From Microcaldota archaeon (lineage in GTDB: Archaea > Micrarchaeota > Micrarchaeia > Norongarragalinales > Norongarragalinaceae): DNA of 5,288 bases. The position numbers and the translations under genes are program-made. The stretch covers positions 1 through 5,288 of the forward strand of contig JAGVWL010000018.1 of assembly GCA_018304285.1 (NCBI GenBank), given 5' to 3'. The notes beneath the pieces are model-generated. The model had not been told where the DNA came from and made no database searches. It saw only the letters and a program-made list of their open reading frames with translations. This document shows positions 1 through 4,967 of this stretch, piece by piece (the first letter of the stretch is position 1; the number at the start of each line of letters is the position of its first letter).

Positions 1-81
1 ATAGCTGTAGTAAGTTGCTTGGGCAGCCGCAGGCAGAATTGCAAATGCAAGCACCGCTGCGAATAGCAATTTCACGTTCAT
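1..81 (-). CDS. Secreted protein, N-terminal 27 residues only (runs off left edge)
   Basis: The frame opens with ATG and stays open to the window edge. The visible residues form a classical Sec signal peptide: Lys at position 4, a hydrophobic Leu/Phe/Ala-rich core at about 5-16, then a Pro-Ala-Ala-Ala-Gln-Ala stretch that fits signal peptidase I cleavage after residue 22. The mature protein would begin Thr-Tyr-Tyr-Ser-Tyr. The start is fixed by an exceptional ribosome binding site, GGAGGAGGTGG, ending 6 bases before the ATG. The gene follows the archaeosortase-like gene on the same strand, 49 bases after its stop, and a TATA-like box in the gap may give it its own promoter. Such a neighbour is a natural candidate substrate for the archaeosortase, but the C-terminal sorting signal that would show this is outside the window. 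The mature protein's function is unknown. Confidence 0.75.
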   Translation of the reverse strand, partial: MNVKLLFAAVLAFAILPAAAQATYYSY

Positions 82-127
82 TTCCCGCCACCTCCTCCAA
101 AAGAACGTACTCCGTAGTAGTATAAAA
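82..127 (-). promoter_or_regulatory. Promoter and strong ribosome binding site of the secreted-protein gene
   Basis: On the minus strand a TTTTATA box (127-121) lies just after the archaeosortase stop codon. Archaeal transcription usually starts about 26 bases after the centre of the box, so a start near base 98 is expected. That leaves a leader of about 17 bases made almost entirely of the ribosome binding site GGAGGAGGTGG (98-88), a near-complete match to the archaeal anti-Shine-Dalgarno sequence. The ribosome binding site is directly visible; the promoter assignment is inference. It suggests the secreted protein is expressed at a high level, possibly independently of the genes upstream. 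Confidence 0.5.
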
Positions 128-130
128 TTC

Positions 131-613
131 TTACTTTTTTTTCAGCAGGCCGTATTCCTTCGCCCAGCATGCGAAAACCACGCCCGCGTCGACAAACCAC
201 AAGACCGGATGCACTATTCCCAACGCTCCTTCGCCGTAATCCGCCGCGACGCCGATCGTGAAAGCCAAGCGGAGTAAGTTGAAAAGGAAAAAGAAGGCGA
301 AGTAAGCGAGGAGCCGGGGCAGGGGGATTTTCGTCTTGGTAGAGTAAAGCAGGGCGAAAAACAGCGTCATCATCACGAGTCCGCTGCAGTCGATTACTAT
401 CTGGAACGCCGAACCGTTGAGCAAAAGGATGGCGCCGTCCCTCACGATGCTATAGCCTGCACTCGAAAGCAAACGCTCTTGCAGCTGCGCCACGAACAGG
501 TTTACGGGCTGCGGCTCGGTAATCTTGAGCAAACCGAAGATCGAAAGGAAGATCAGAGTGAAGTAAAACAGGAAGTGTTTTTCTTTCGCCGACAGCCTGA
601 AGCCTTTCCCCAA
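131..613 (-). CDS. Archaeosortase/exosortase-family membrane transpeptidase
   Basis: Small integral membrane protein of 160 residues. Archaeosortases are membrane cysteine transpeptidases thought to cleave a C-terminal sorting signal from exported proteins and join the new end to a membrane lipid. The three family signature residues are present in order: Cys76 in Asp-Cys-Ser-Gly, Arg115 in Asn-Leu-Leu-Arg, and His135. Hydrophobic segments lie at about 14-29, 77-92, 100-120 and 134-150, placing the triad near the outer face; the tail is Lys-rich. At 160 residues it is short for the family but covers the catalytic core. The start is TTG: no ATG occurs before codon 81, and GGTGA sits 6 bases upstream, overlapping the stop of carS. 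A secreted protein follows, a possible substrate. I cannot place it in a named subfamily (ArtA, ArtB and so on). Family call fairly sure, exact target unknown. Confidence 0.82.
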   Translation of the reverse strand: MGKGFRLSAKEKHFLFYFTLIFLSIFGLLKITEPQPVNLFVAQLQERLLSSAGYSIVRDGAILLLNGSAFQIVIDCSGLVMMTLFFALLYSTKTKIPLPRLLAYFAFFFLFNLLRLAFTIGVAADYGEGALGIVHPVLWFVDAGVVFACWAKEYGLLKKK

Positions 614-619
614 CGCTTT

Positions 620-1141
620 TCACCACGGCACGTTCTTCAACTGCAGCTTGTGCGCCACGCCGTTGAAAAACAAGTGGAGGAAGTAAGTCAAAACCAAAAG
701 TGCAAGCACGTCCCAGCCGTTCAGCACCGCGATTAGCGCCGTCTCCGCCCATACTACCAAGCCCAGCGCGATTATCAAGAACAAAAGCTGGTCTAGGAGG
801 AAATACTGCGAGCCGGGCGATGCGCCCAAACGCCTTTTCACGAAACTGCCGAGCAAATCGCCCGCCATCGCGCCCGCCGAAGCCAAGAACGCGAGGAAAA
901 ACTTTTGCTCCAGGGGAATCCAGGGCAGGAAAGGAACGGCGAATGCCAAAAGCGTTCCCACTGCAGTTCCTGCGAGTATTCCGGAAACCAGCCCGCGGAT
1001 GGTTTTCGAGTTTCCGAAAATCCTTTTCCCGTCCGCGAAACTCCTCCCGAAATCCACCGCAGTCCCGCCTCCGAAAACGACGGGAACTGCGTTCGAAACG
1101 AACGCGGGCAGGACGAGGAGGAAAAGTTCGATGAAATCCAT
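620..1141 (-). CDS. carS: CDP-archaeol synthase
   Basis: Integral membrane enzyme of 173 residues that transfers CMP from CTP to unsaturated archaetidic acid (digeranylgeranylglyceryl phosphate), giving CDP-archaeol, the activated precursor of archaeal phospholipids. Visible family features are an N-terminal hydrophobic helix, Pro-Val-Val-Phe-Gly-Gly-Gly with Asp-Phe-Gly shortly after, Asp-Gly-Lys-Arg-Ile-Phe-Gly, Lys-Thr-Ile-Arg-Gly (residues 46-50), and the CDP-diglyceride-synthase-like signature Gly-Asp-Leu-Leu-Gly-Ser with Lys-Arg-Arg (about 93-104), followed by Leu-Leu-Asp-Gln (115-118). The C-terminus Leu-Lys-Asn-Val-Pro-Trp is typical of CarS. Several membrane helices span the protein. 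The ATG at 1141 is chosen over an in-frame GTG at 1201 because it gives the usual family length and the extra 20 residues look nothing like a family N-terminus. It is the first gene of an apparent operon with the archaeosortase. Confidence 0.92.
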   Translation of the reverse strand: MDFIELFLLVLPAFVSNAVPVVFGGGTAVDFGRSFADGKRIFGNSKTIRGLVSGILAGTAVGTLLAFAVPFLPWIPLEQKFFLAFLASAGAMAGDLLGSFVKRRLGASPGSQYFLLDQLLFLIIALGLVVWAETALIAVLNGWDVLALLVLTYFLHLFFNGVAHKLQLKNVPW

Positions 1142-1178
1142 GATGCAAAACCCTTGATTTTCCGCTGGAAGCTTTTTT

Positions 1179-1199
1179 GCCGGAAAAACGGATTCCGGC
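1179..1199. repeat. Inverted repeat in the carS leader region
   Basis: Perfect 7-base arms GCCGGAA (1179-1185) and TTCCGGC (1193-1199) flank a 7-base spacer. The repeat lies between the putative divergent TATA region and the carS ATG, so it may be a protein-binding operator or, if transcribed, a leader hairpin. On the minus strand it is followed by A residues rather than T residues, so it does not look like a terminator of leftward transcription. Confidence 0.45.
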
Positions 1200-1202
1200 A
1201 CC

Positions 1203-1217
1203 TATATCCTTTTAATG
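1203..1217 (+). promoter_or_regulatory. TATA-box region of the zinc-ribbon operon; may also serve carS
   Basis: The stretch TATATCCTTTTAATG contains TTTTAATG starting at 1210, 29 bases before the ATG at 1239. This spacing fits a leaderless archaeal transcript starting at or near that ATG. The same octamer occurs at 5022, 28 bases before the other plus-strand gene start in this window. Read leftwards, the same AT-rich block lies about 65-70 bases ahead of the carS ATG, so it could also serve carS with a leader of roughly 40 bases. No ribosome binding site precedes the 1239 ATG. Inference from spacing and composition only. Confidence 0.5.
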
Positions 1218-1238
1218 TTAGGGTTTGAAAAACTATTT

Positions 1239-1397
1239 ATGACCGTGCAGGGAGACGACATCGTAAAATCGTGCAGAAACTGCTGGGTCCAGCACTCTTT
1301 CGGAATAAGGCTTGCCGAAGACGACCGGGGCGTGCTTCACTGCCCCATCTGCCACAAGCGTTACGTGGTGGAAAAAGGGTTTCTCAAGTCCGTTTGA
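1239..1397 (+). CDS. Small zinc-ribbon protein, 52 residues
   Basis: Short protein with two Cys-x-x-Cys knuckles (Cys12/Cys15 and Cys35/Cys38) separated by 19 residues, the layout of a zinc ribbon that binds one zinc ion; His39 follows the second knuckle. Nothing suggests membrane insertion or secretion, so it is probably cytoplasmic. Such ribbons often bind nucleic acid or proteins, but no particular function can be read here. An in-frame ATG at 1215 would add eight residues. I prefer 1239 because the upstream ATG falls inside the presumed TATA element TTTTAATG, and 1239 has the right distance for a leaderless start. The next gene begins 20 bases after this stop on the same strand, so the two are probably co-transcribed. 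No specific family recognised. Confidence 0.72.
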   Translation: MTVQGDDIVKSCRNCWVQHSFGIRLAEDDRGVLHCPICHKRYVVEKGFLKSV

Positions 1398-1417
1398 ACG
1401 CACGGGGTATAAAGAAA

Positions 1418-1954
1418 ATGGGCTGGCTGATATCTAAGAAAGATTTTGAGGGCAGCGACGAGCGCAAGTTCGAGCCCTTGTTCAAGGAAGCGATAGGTTA
1501 CGGTGCGGTGCTGAGCACGCTGCACTTCGACGCGCACGCGAAAGAAGCCAACGCGGTTAAAGATTCCCTAGTCGATTTTCTCGCGCGCTTGACAAAGGAA
1601 GAAGGGGTTTTGTACTGCAAGGGGGAAATCGAGGAGGTAATGGAAAGCGAGCAAGGCGGGTTTTCCTCGAACGCGGAAGTGAAAATCCTGACCGACTCTT
1701 TTCCCACGCTCTTGCGCATCACCATGCGCTACGGGCCCGTTGCTTTGGAAATCATTGAGCCGCGAGAGATCAAGCTCGACATTCCCGGAATGCAAGACTT
1801 GCTTTTGAGCGCCAGCGAAATCTCCAAGCAGTACGCGGCGTATGTAGTGGAAAAAATCTGGGGGAAGGAAGAGCTGGAGAAATACCGCGAGCGCGTAACT
1901 AAGCAAATCGAGGAAGGCAGGAAACTGCGCGAAAAAGCCGAAGGAAAAAAGTGA
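1418..1954 (+). CDS. Conserved-looking archaeal protein of unknown function, 178 residues
   Basis: I do not recognise a named family. The protein is soluble, with no signal peptide or membrane helix. An N-terminal half containing Ser-Thr-Leu-His-Phe-Asp-Ala-His and Leu-Thr-Lys-Glu-Glu-Gly-Val-Leu-Tyr-Cys looks like a mixed alpha/beta domain. A middle segment reads Thr-Met-Arg-Tyr-Gly-Pro-Val-Ala-Leu-Glu, and the C-terminal third (about 125-178) is a long, strongly charged helix rich in Glu, Lys and Arg that could be a coiled coil. The frame is open further upstream, but that part overlaps the zinc-ribbon gene and reads like frame noise. ATG 1418 follows a GGGGT motif after a 20-base gap. The pattern resembles a hypothetical family I loosely associate with small-genome archaea; that association is weak. 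Coupled to the zinc-ribbon gene, so a joint role is plausible. Confidence 0.8.
   Translation: MGWLISKKDFEGSDERKFEPLFKEAIGYGAVLSTLHFDAHAKEANAVKDSLVDFLARLTKEEGVLYCKGEIEEVMESEQGGFSSNAEVKILTDSFPTLLRITMRYGPVALEIIEPREIKLDIPGMQDLLLSASEISKQYAAYVVEKIWGKEELEKYRERVTKQIEEGRKLREKAEGKK
1945..1950 (-). terminator. T-run terminator candidate for secF-secD
   Basis: On the minus strand a run of six T residues follows the secD stop by about 20 bases, with further T-rich sequence beyond it. Archaeal RNA polymerase often stops at such T-rich tracts without a hairpin. The tract lies inside the last codons of the convergent gene, so the two transcripts would overlap at their 3' ends. Judged from base composition only. 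Confidence 0.4.
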
Positions 1955-1969
1955 TTGCGCCCCATAAAA

Positions 1970-3568
1970 CTATTCGGGCGTTTCGTGCTTGAAAATCTCT
2001 TCAGCCACGACGCCGTAAGCCGGGCGCGTTACGGCAATGCCGATTATCACGCCGAGCATGGTTGCGACGGCAAAGCCCGTCACTTCCACGATTCCGCTGA
2101 AAAACAAGGGCGACATCGAGGCGATTGAAATGCCGGCTGTTGCGAAGACGATGAAGAAAGCGCGGGAAAGCTTTTCCTTGCCGCTCACTTCAGACTCATC
2201 AGCCCTGCGCTTTCGCGAAAACTCGTCGGTAATCACGATTTGGTTGTCCACTCCCGTTCCTATGAGCGCAATTATTCCGGCCATGGCGCTCAAGTCAAGG
2301 GTCCCGAACGTTCCAATGACCGCCAAAAGCAAGACGAGTTCTATGACGCTCGTGGCAACTATGGGAATTGTAAGTGAAAGTTTCCTGTAGCGGAGCGTCA
2401 GGAAAAGCGAAACGGCGAACACCGCGAAAAACAATGCAATCATGCTGTAAAGCAGGAATTGCCTTCCCAAAGACGGCGAAACGTCGTAATAACTCCCGAC
2501 TATCGTAGTGACGGGCAGCCGCCCTCCGGAAAGAATGCTTTTCAGCTCGCGCAATTCGATTAACGCGTTCTGCTGCTGTTCTTCAGGAGTTACGCCTGAA
2601 GCCATTCCCGTAATCGAATATTGAGTGATCGCCCTTTGCCCCAGCGGCTCCACTTGCAGCGTGGGCGCCGAACGCAGGCCTATGGCCTTCCAAGAGAAAA
2701 CGCTGTCGCCGAACTGCGACGGGAGGGACTGGGGAACGAAATCCGCGTCGGGTCTCGCCATAATCTTCTTTTCCGCATCGGCATCTTCCAAAAACCCGTT
2801 TTCGGAAAGGGTTTTCGCAATTGCTGGATTCGAGTCAAGCGCATTGCGCCCGATCAGTACGCGCGTCCTGTTCTGCAGCGAGGCGTTGGAAAACGCTTCG
2901 GCATACGCCAAGGCAATGTTGTCGCCGTCCTTTTTCAGAACTTCTTCAACCGCATCTTCGGGAATGCCCGAGAGAACGCTCCTGTTGACTACAAGCACGG
3001 CGTTTTCGGGCCTGTCGAGAAACATCAAAACGGGAAATCCTTTCTTTCCTTTCGCCGCGTTGGCGAAAAACACTTCGCCGTCGCCGGTAATGGCGAAAGT
3101 CAAGCTCCACTGCGCGCCTCCGACAGTGCGCGTTATGCTTTCTCCCCCGCTCCCGCCGATCGCGTTCGCGATAACGTGCTCTCCTGCCAACGCCTGCCTT
3201 CCGTCGATAATAGCCTCGAACTTTCCTTGCTCGCGCAAAATGCGTTCTATGTTCTCAATAACTTTTGAGTTCGCGCGCGGGATTTCCACGATAATTTCCT
3301 TATCGCCTAGGGGCCTCACTATCGCCTGGCTCAAGCCGAACGCGTTAATCCTTATTTTGATGGTATCGACCATCGACTGCATTGTTTCGGAATCCACACT
3401 GCGTTCGAGGGAAATGGGAACGCGCACTCCTCCCACGAATTCGATTCCCATGTTGGCGTCGAAAGTCATGGGATTTAAGTCTTTCAGAAACAACAGGGCC
3501 AAGGCTAGCACGAACACGAGCAGGACTATTTGAATCCTGCGTTTTGCCAGCAACCCGCTCCAGCCCAT
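1970..3568 (-). CDS. secD: Protein-export membrane protein SecD
   Basis: Partner of SecF in the RND-like complex that uses the ion gradient to help pull proteins through the Sec channel. Visible order (532 residues from the ATG): a first membrane helix at about 12-28; the Gly-Ile-Glu-Phe-Val-Gly-Gly motif at 41-47; a large outside domain to about 370; then five membrane helices (roughly 371-391, 398-418, 425-448, 468-490, 496-516). Helix four carries the conserved Gly-Thr-Gly-Val-Asp-Asn-Gln-Ile-Val signature with Asp441, where the equivalent acidic residue acts in ion coupling. The length is usual for longer archaeal SecD proteins. It follows secF with one base between stop and ATG; GGTG 6 bases upstream supports this start. 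A GTG nine bases earlier (3577), overlapping the secF end, is an alternative adding three residues. Confidence 0.93.
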   Translation of the reverse strand: MGWSGLLAKRRIQIVLLVFVLALALLFLKDLNPMTFDANMGIEFVGGVRVPISLERSVDSETMQSMVDTIKIRINAFGLSQAIVRPLGDKEIIVEIPRANSKVIENIERILREQGKFEAIIDGRQALAGEHVIANAIGGSGGESITRTVGGAQWSLTFAITGDGEVFFANAAKGKKGFPVLMFLDRPENAVLVVNRSVLSGIPEDAVEEVLKKDGDNIALAYAEAFSNASLQNRTRVLIGRNALDSNPAIAKTLSENGFLEDADAEKKIMARPDADFVPQSLPSQFGDSVFSWKAIGLRSAPTLQVEPLGQRAITQYSITGMASGVTPEEQQQNALIELRELKSILSGGRLPVTTIVGSYYDVSPSLGRQFLLYSMIALFFAVFAVSLFLTLRYRKLSLTIPIVATSVIELVLLLAVIGTFGTLDLSAMAGIIALIGTGVDNQIVITDEFSRKRRADESEVSGKEKLSRAFFIVFATAGISIASMSPLFFSGIVEVTGFAVATMLGVIIGIAVTRPAYGVVAEEIFKHETPE

Positions 3569-3569
3569 T

Positions 3570-4652
3570 TCAAGCACCAGTTTTTTCCTTGCGTTCTACG
3601 CTCCACAATATCAAAGGCGCGTTGCCCATCCAAGTCGCAATCGAATCGACAAGGGCGCCTATCACGGCGACCGAGCCTACTTGGTAGTAAAACGGAATTT
3701 GCAGCCACAACGAAAGCAAAAGCAGTATTCCGAATGAAATGAGGACCGAAGCGTTCATGGTCAAGCCGGTTTTCATGGCGCCGAACGCCCTTTGCGCTGG
3801 CGTGCCTTCCTTGCGCTTGATAACGCACGCGGTCAGCATAACGTCCGTGTCGAGAGAAAAGCCTATGAGCATGAGCAAGGCAGCAACGCTTGCGAGCGTT
3901 AGGGGAATTCCAAGCAAGCCCATCACGCCTGCGGTTATGATGATGTCGGCTGCAGCGCCGAAAATGACTGCAAAGCTTGGGGCCAACGCCCTGAACACGA
4001 GGAAAATGATTATTGCCGAGAACAAGAAGGAATAGATTACGATTTCGCGGGTTTTGGTGACGAAAAACTTGCTGAGGGAAGAGCCGACTTCCTTGAACGA
4101 GGCTGTTTCGGTGGAAACAACGCCCGATAGGGCTGCTGCGATTTTTTGCCTGTACGCGCTTCGCGCGTCCAAAAACGATTGTTGCGCTTGCAGCACGTCT
4201 TTCTGCACGTCTCCGGACAGCGCTTGCTGCGAGAAAAGCGAGTTCAATTCGCCCGCCTTGGCCAGAGTCTCTTGCTTTTTCTGGTCGGCCAAAGGCGATT
4301 TGGCTATTTCCAATTCCACAAACTCGTTGTTGAGCTTGTTCATTTCCGCCAGCAGTTCTTCGCCTTTCGCCAGCCTTTCGTCGGACGGAATTTCAATTTC
4401 AACCCCGCTTCCTGCGGGCGAGGAAAAGCTGCGCACGCCCGACGGGCTGAATTGGGCCAAAGCGCCTTGGATTTCTGCGATTTGCGCGGGCGTTATTTCG
4501 CTTGGCGTGAATACGGTTATGAGCAGCCCGCCTCGCAAGTCTATTCCTTGGGGGATGTTGGGAATGAAGAACAGCGCGGCGATAATGAGCACTACGGGTA
4601 GAACGAAGTACAGTTTGTAGTGCTTGTTTTCGTATGGATTTGGAATGTGCAT
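3570..4652 (-). CDS. secF: Protein-export membrane protein SecF, with enlarged outer domain
   Basis: Six-helix partner of SecD in Sec-dependent protein export. Helix 1 is at about 14-30 and is followed by Gly-Ile-Asp-Leu-Arg-Gly-Gly (36-42). Helices 2-6 lie at roughly 206-222, 226-247, 252-273, 300-317 and 325-349. The archaeal SecF hallmarks are Gly-Phe-Ser-Leu-Asp-Thr-Asp-Val-Met-Leu-Thr (264-274), with acidic residues in the membrane, and Ala-Met-Lys-Thr-Gly-Leu-Thr-Met (292-299). At 360 residues it is longer than most archaeal SecF (about 280-300). The excess sits in the outer domain, where residues 92-175 are polar, Gln/Glu/Lys/Ala-rich and probably helical or coiled-coil. The ATG is preceded by GGTGGG with a 9-base gap. 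First gene of secF-secD, divergent from the tRNA gene. Confidence 0.93.
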   Translation of the reverse strand: MHIPNPYENKHYKLYFVLPVVLIIAALFFIPNIPQGIDLRGGLLITVFTPSEITPAQIAEIQGALAQFSPSGVRSFSSPAGSGVEIEIPSDERLAKGEELLAEMNKLNNEFVELEIAKSPLADQKKQETLAKAGELNSLFSQQALSGDVQKDVLQAQQSFLDARSAYRQKIAAALSGVVSTETASFKEVGSSLSKFFVTKTREIVIYSFLFSAIIIFLVFRALAPSFAVIFGAAADIIITAGVMGLLGIPLTLASVAALLMLIGFSLDTDVMLTACVIKRKEGTPAQRAFGAMKTGLTMNASVLISFGILLLLSLWLQIPFYYQVGSVAVIGALVDSIATWMGNAPLILWSVERKEKTGA

Positions 4653-4712
4653 TTGGTTAAGCCCACCGATTGACTAAGCTAAAAGTCGTTAAAGAATCTA
4701 GGCGGGGGATGG

Positions 4713-4719
4713 TTAAAAA
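4713..4719 (-). promoter_or_regulatory. Possible TATA box for secF-secD
   Basis: On the minus strand the sequence TTTTTAA lies about 64 bases before the secF ATG. Transcription starting about 26 bases after it would give a leader of roughly 38 bases that still contains the GGTGGG ribosome binding site (4667-4662). The box overlaps the outer arm of the inverted repeat next to it. Weak, composition-based call. Confidence 0.35.
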
Positions 4720-4743
4720 CCCTTTTGAAAAGAAAGGGTTTTT
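4715..4743. repeat. Perfect 11-bp inverted repeat between secF and tRNA-Leu
   Basis: The arms AAAAACCCTTT (4715-4725) and AAAGGGTTTTT (4733-4743) are exact reverse complements around the 7-base spacer TGAAAAG. The element lies between the divergent secF and tRNA genes, about 60 bases from the former and 30 from the latter. It could be an operator for a dimeric regulator, or a stem ending in T residues acting as a terminator of any rightward transcription entering the tRNA gene. Which of these applies cannot be told from sequence. Confidence 0.6.
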
Positions 4744-4772
4744 CTTGATTTGCACACACATTATTTGCGAAA

Positions 4773-4906
4773 GCAGGGGTAGCGAAGCTTGGTCAAAAGC
4801 TTTTCTTTCAGGGAAAGAAAACCTTGGAAAAGAAAGGCTGACTAGACGCGACAGGTTCAGGGCCTGTTCTCTTAGGAGTTCGGGGGTTCAAATCCCTCCC
4901 CCTGCA
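4773..4906 (+). tRNA. tRNA-Leu (anticodon CAG), interrupted by an intron in the D arm
   Basis: Class II tRNA reading CUG codons. Acceptor stem GCAGGGG (4773-4779) pairs perfectly with CCCCTGC (4899-4905); A4906 is the discriminator base and CCA is not encoded. Anticodon stem ACAGG/CCTGT (4851-4855/4863-4867) encloses loop TTCAGGG, with anticodon CAG at 4858-4860. The long variable arm CTC-TTAG-GAG and following bases match archaeal tRNA-Leu closely. The T arm is GGGGG/CCCTC around TTCAAAT, with one G-T pair. The D stem GCG (4782-4784) pairs with CGC (4847-4849), and GG (4791-4792) are the invariant loop Gs. The two halves of the D arm are separated by extra sequence. Removing 49 bases (4797-4845) leaves an 85-base tRNA with A21, A22 and a normal D loop. 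No intron is present in the anticodon loop. Confidence 0.9.
4797..4845 (+). other. Archaeal tRNA intron at non-canonical D-arm position (21/22)
   Basis: This 49-base insertion separates the D loop from the 3' strand of the D stem. It folds strongly: bases 4798-4808 pair with 4829-4839 (11 pairs, one G-U), and an inner stem CAGGG/CCTTG closes an 8-base A-rich loop. At the exon junctions GGTC (4791-4794) pairs with GACT (4840-4843, one G-U), giving 4 bp flanked by 3-base bulges AAA (4795-4797) and AGA (4844-4846). This is the bulge-helix-bulge motif cut by archaeal tRNA endonuclease after the second bulge base. Shifting the register by one (GTCA/TGAC, intron 4798-4844) is also possible but leaves a D loop two bases too long, so I prefer 4797-4845. 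The motif lies away from the usual 37/38 position, so a broad-specificity endonuclease would be expected. Confidence 0.72.
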
Positions 4907-4967
4907 CTGTCTCCTGGTCTCAGAGCGCAAGCCCGACCTGATGCTCTGCACAGAAGTGCTACATTCG

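Noticed and set aside
450..1148. 232-codon minus-strand frame overlapping carS
   Set aside because: It is an alternative frame through carS and the archaeosortase start. Its product is Arg/Phe/Ala-rich with no domain structure, typical of a shadow frame in GC-rich DNA.
1142..1201. N-terminal extension of CarS from GTG 1201
   Set aside because: It would add 20 polar residues not expected in the family and would cover the inverted repeat and leader; the ATG at 1141 gives the normal length.
1215..1238. Eight-residue extension of the zinc-ribbon protein from ATG 1215
   Set aside because: This ATG lies within the presumed TATA box TTTTAATG, and the downstream ATG has leaderless spacing.
1271..1417. 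49-residue upstream extension of the 178-residue protein
   Set aside because: It overlaps most of the zinc-ribbon gene in another frame and is Arg/Pro/Ala-rich; the ATG at 1418 has suitable upstream sequence and begins a well-structured protein.
2625..3533. 302-codon open frame on the plus strand
   Set aside because: It is antisense to secD, whose membrane helices and signature motifs are unmistakable. The plus-strand product has no recognisable domain and no good ribosome binding site.
4773..4906. Split or permuted tRNA instead of an intron
   Set aside because: Both halves are in normal order on one strand and the intervening 49 bases form one compact stem with a bulge-helix-bulge, so a simple intron explains it.
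4924..4963. H/ACA-type guide RNA downstream of the tRNA
   Set aside because: A 5-bp stem with one G-U pair ends at ACA, but the enclosed 27 bases are too short and show no convincing upper stem or kink-turn.
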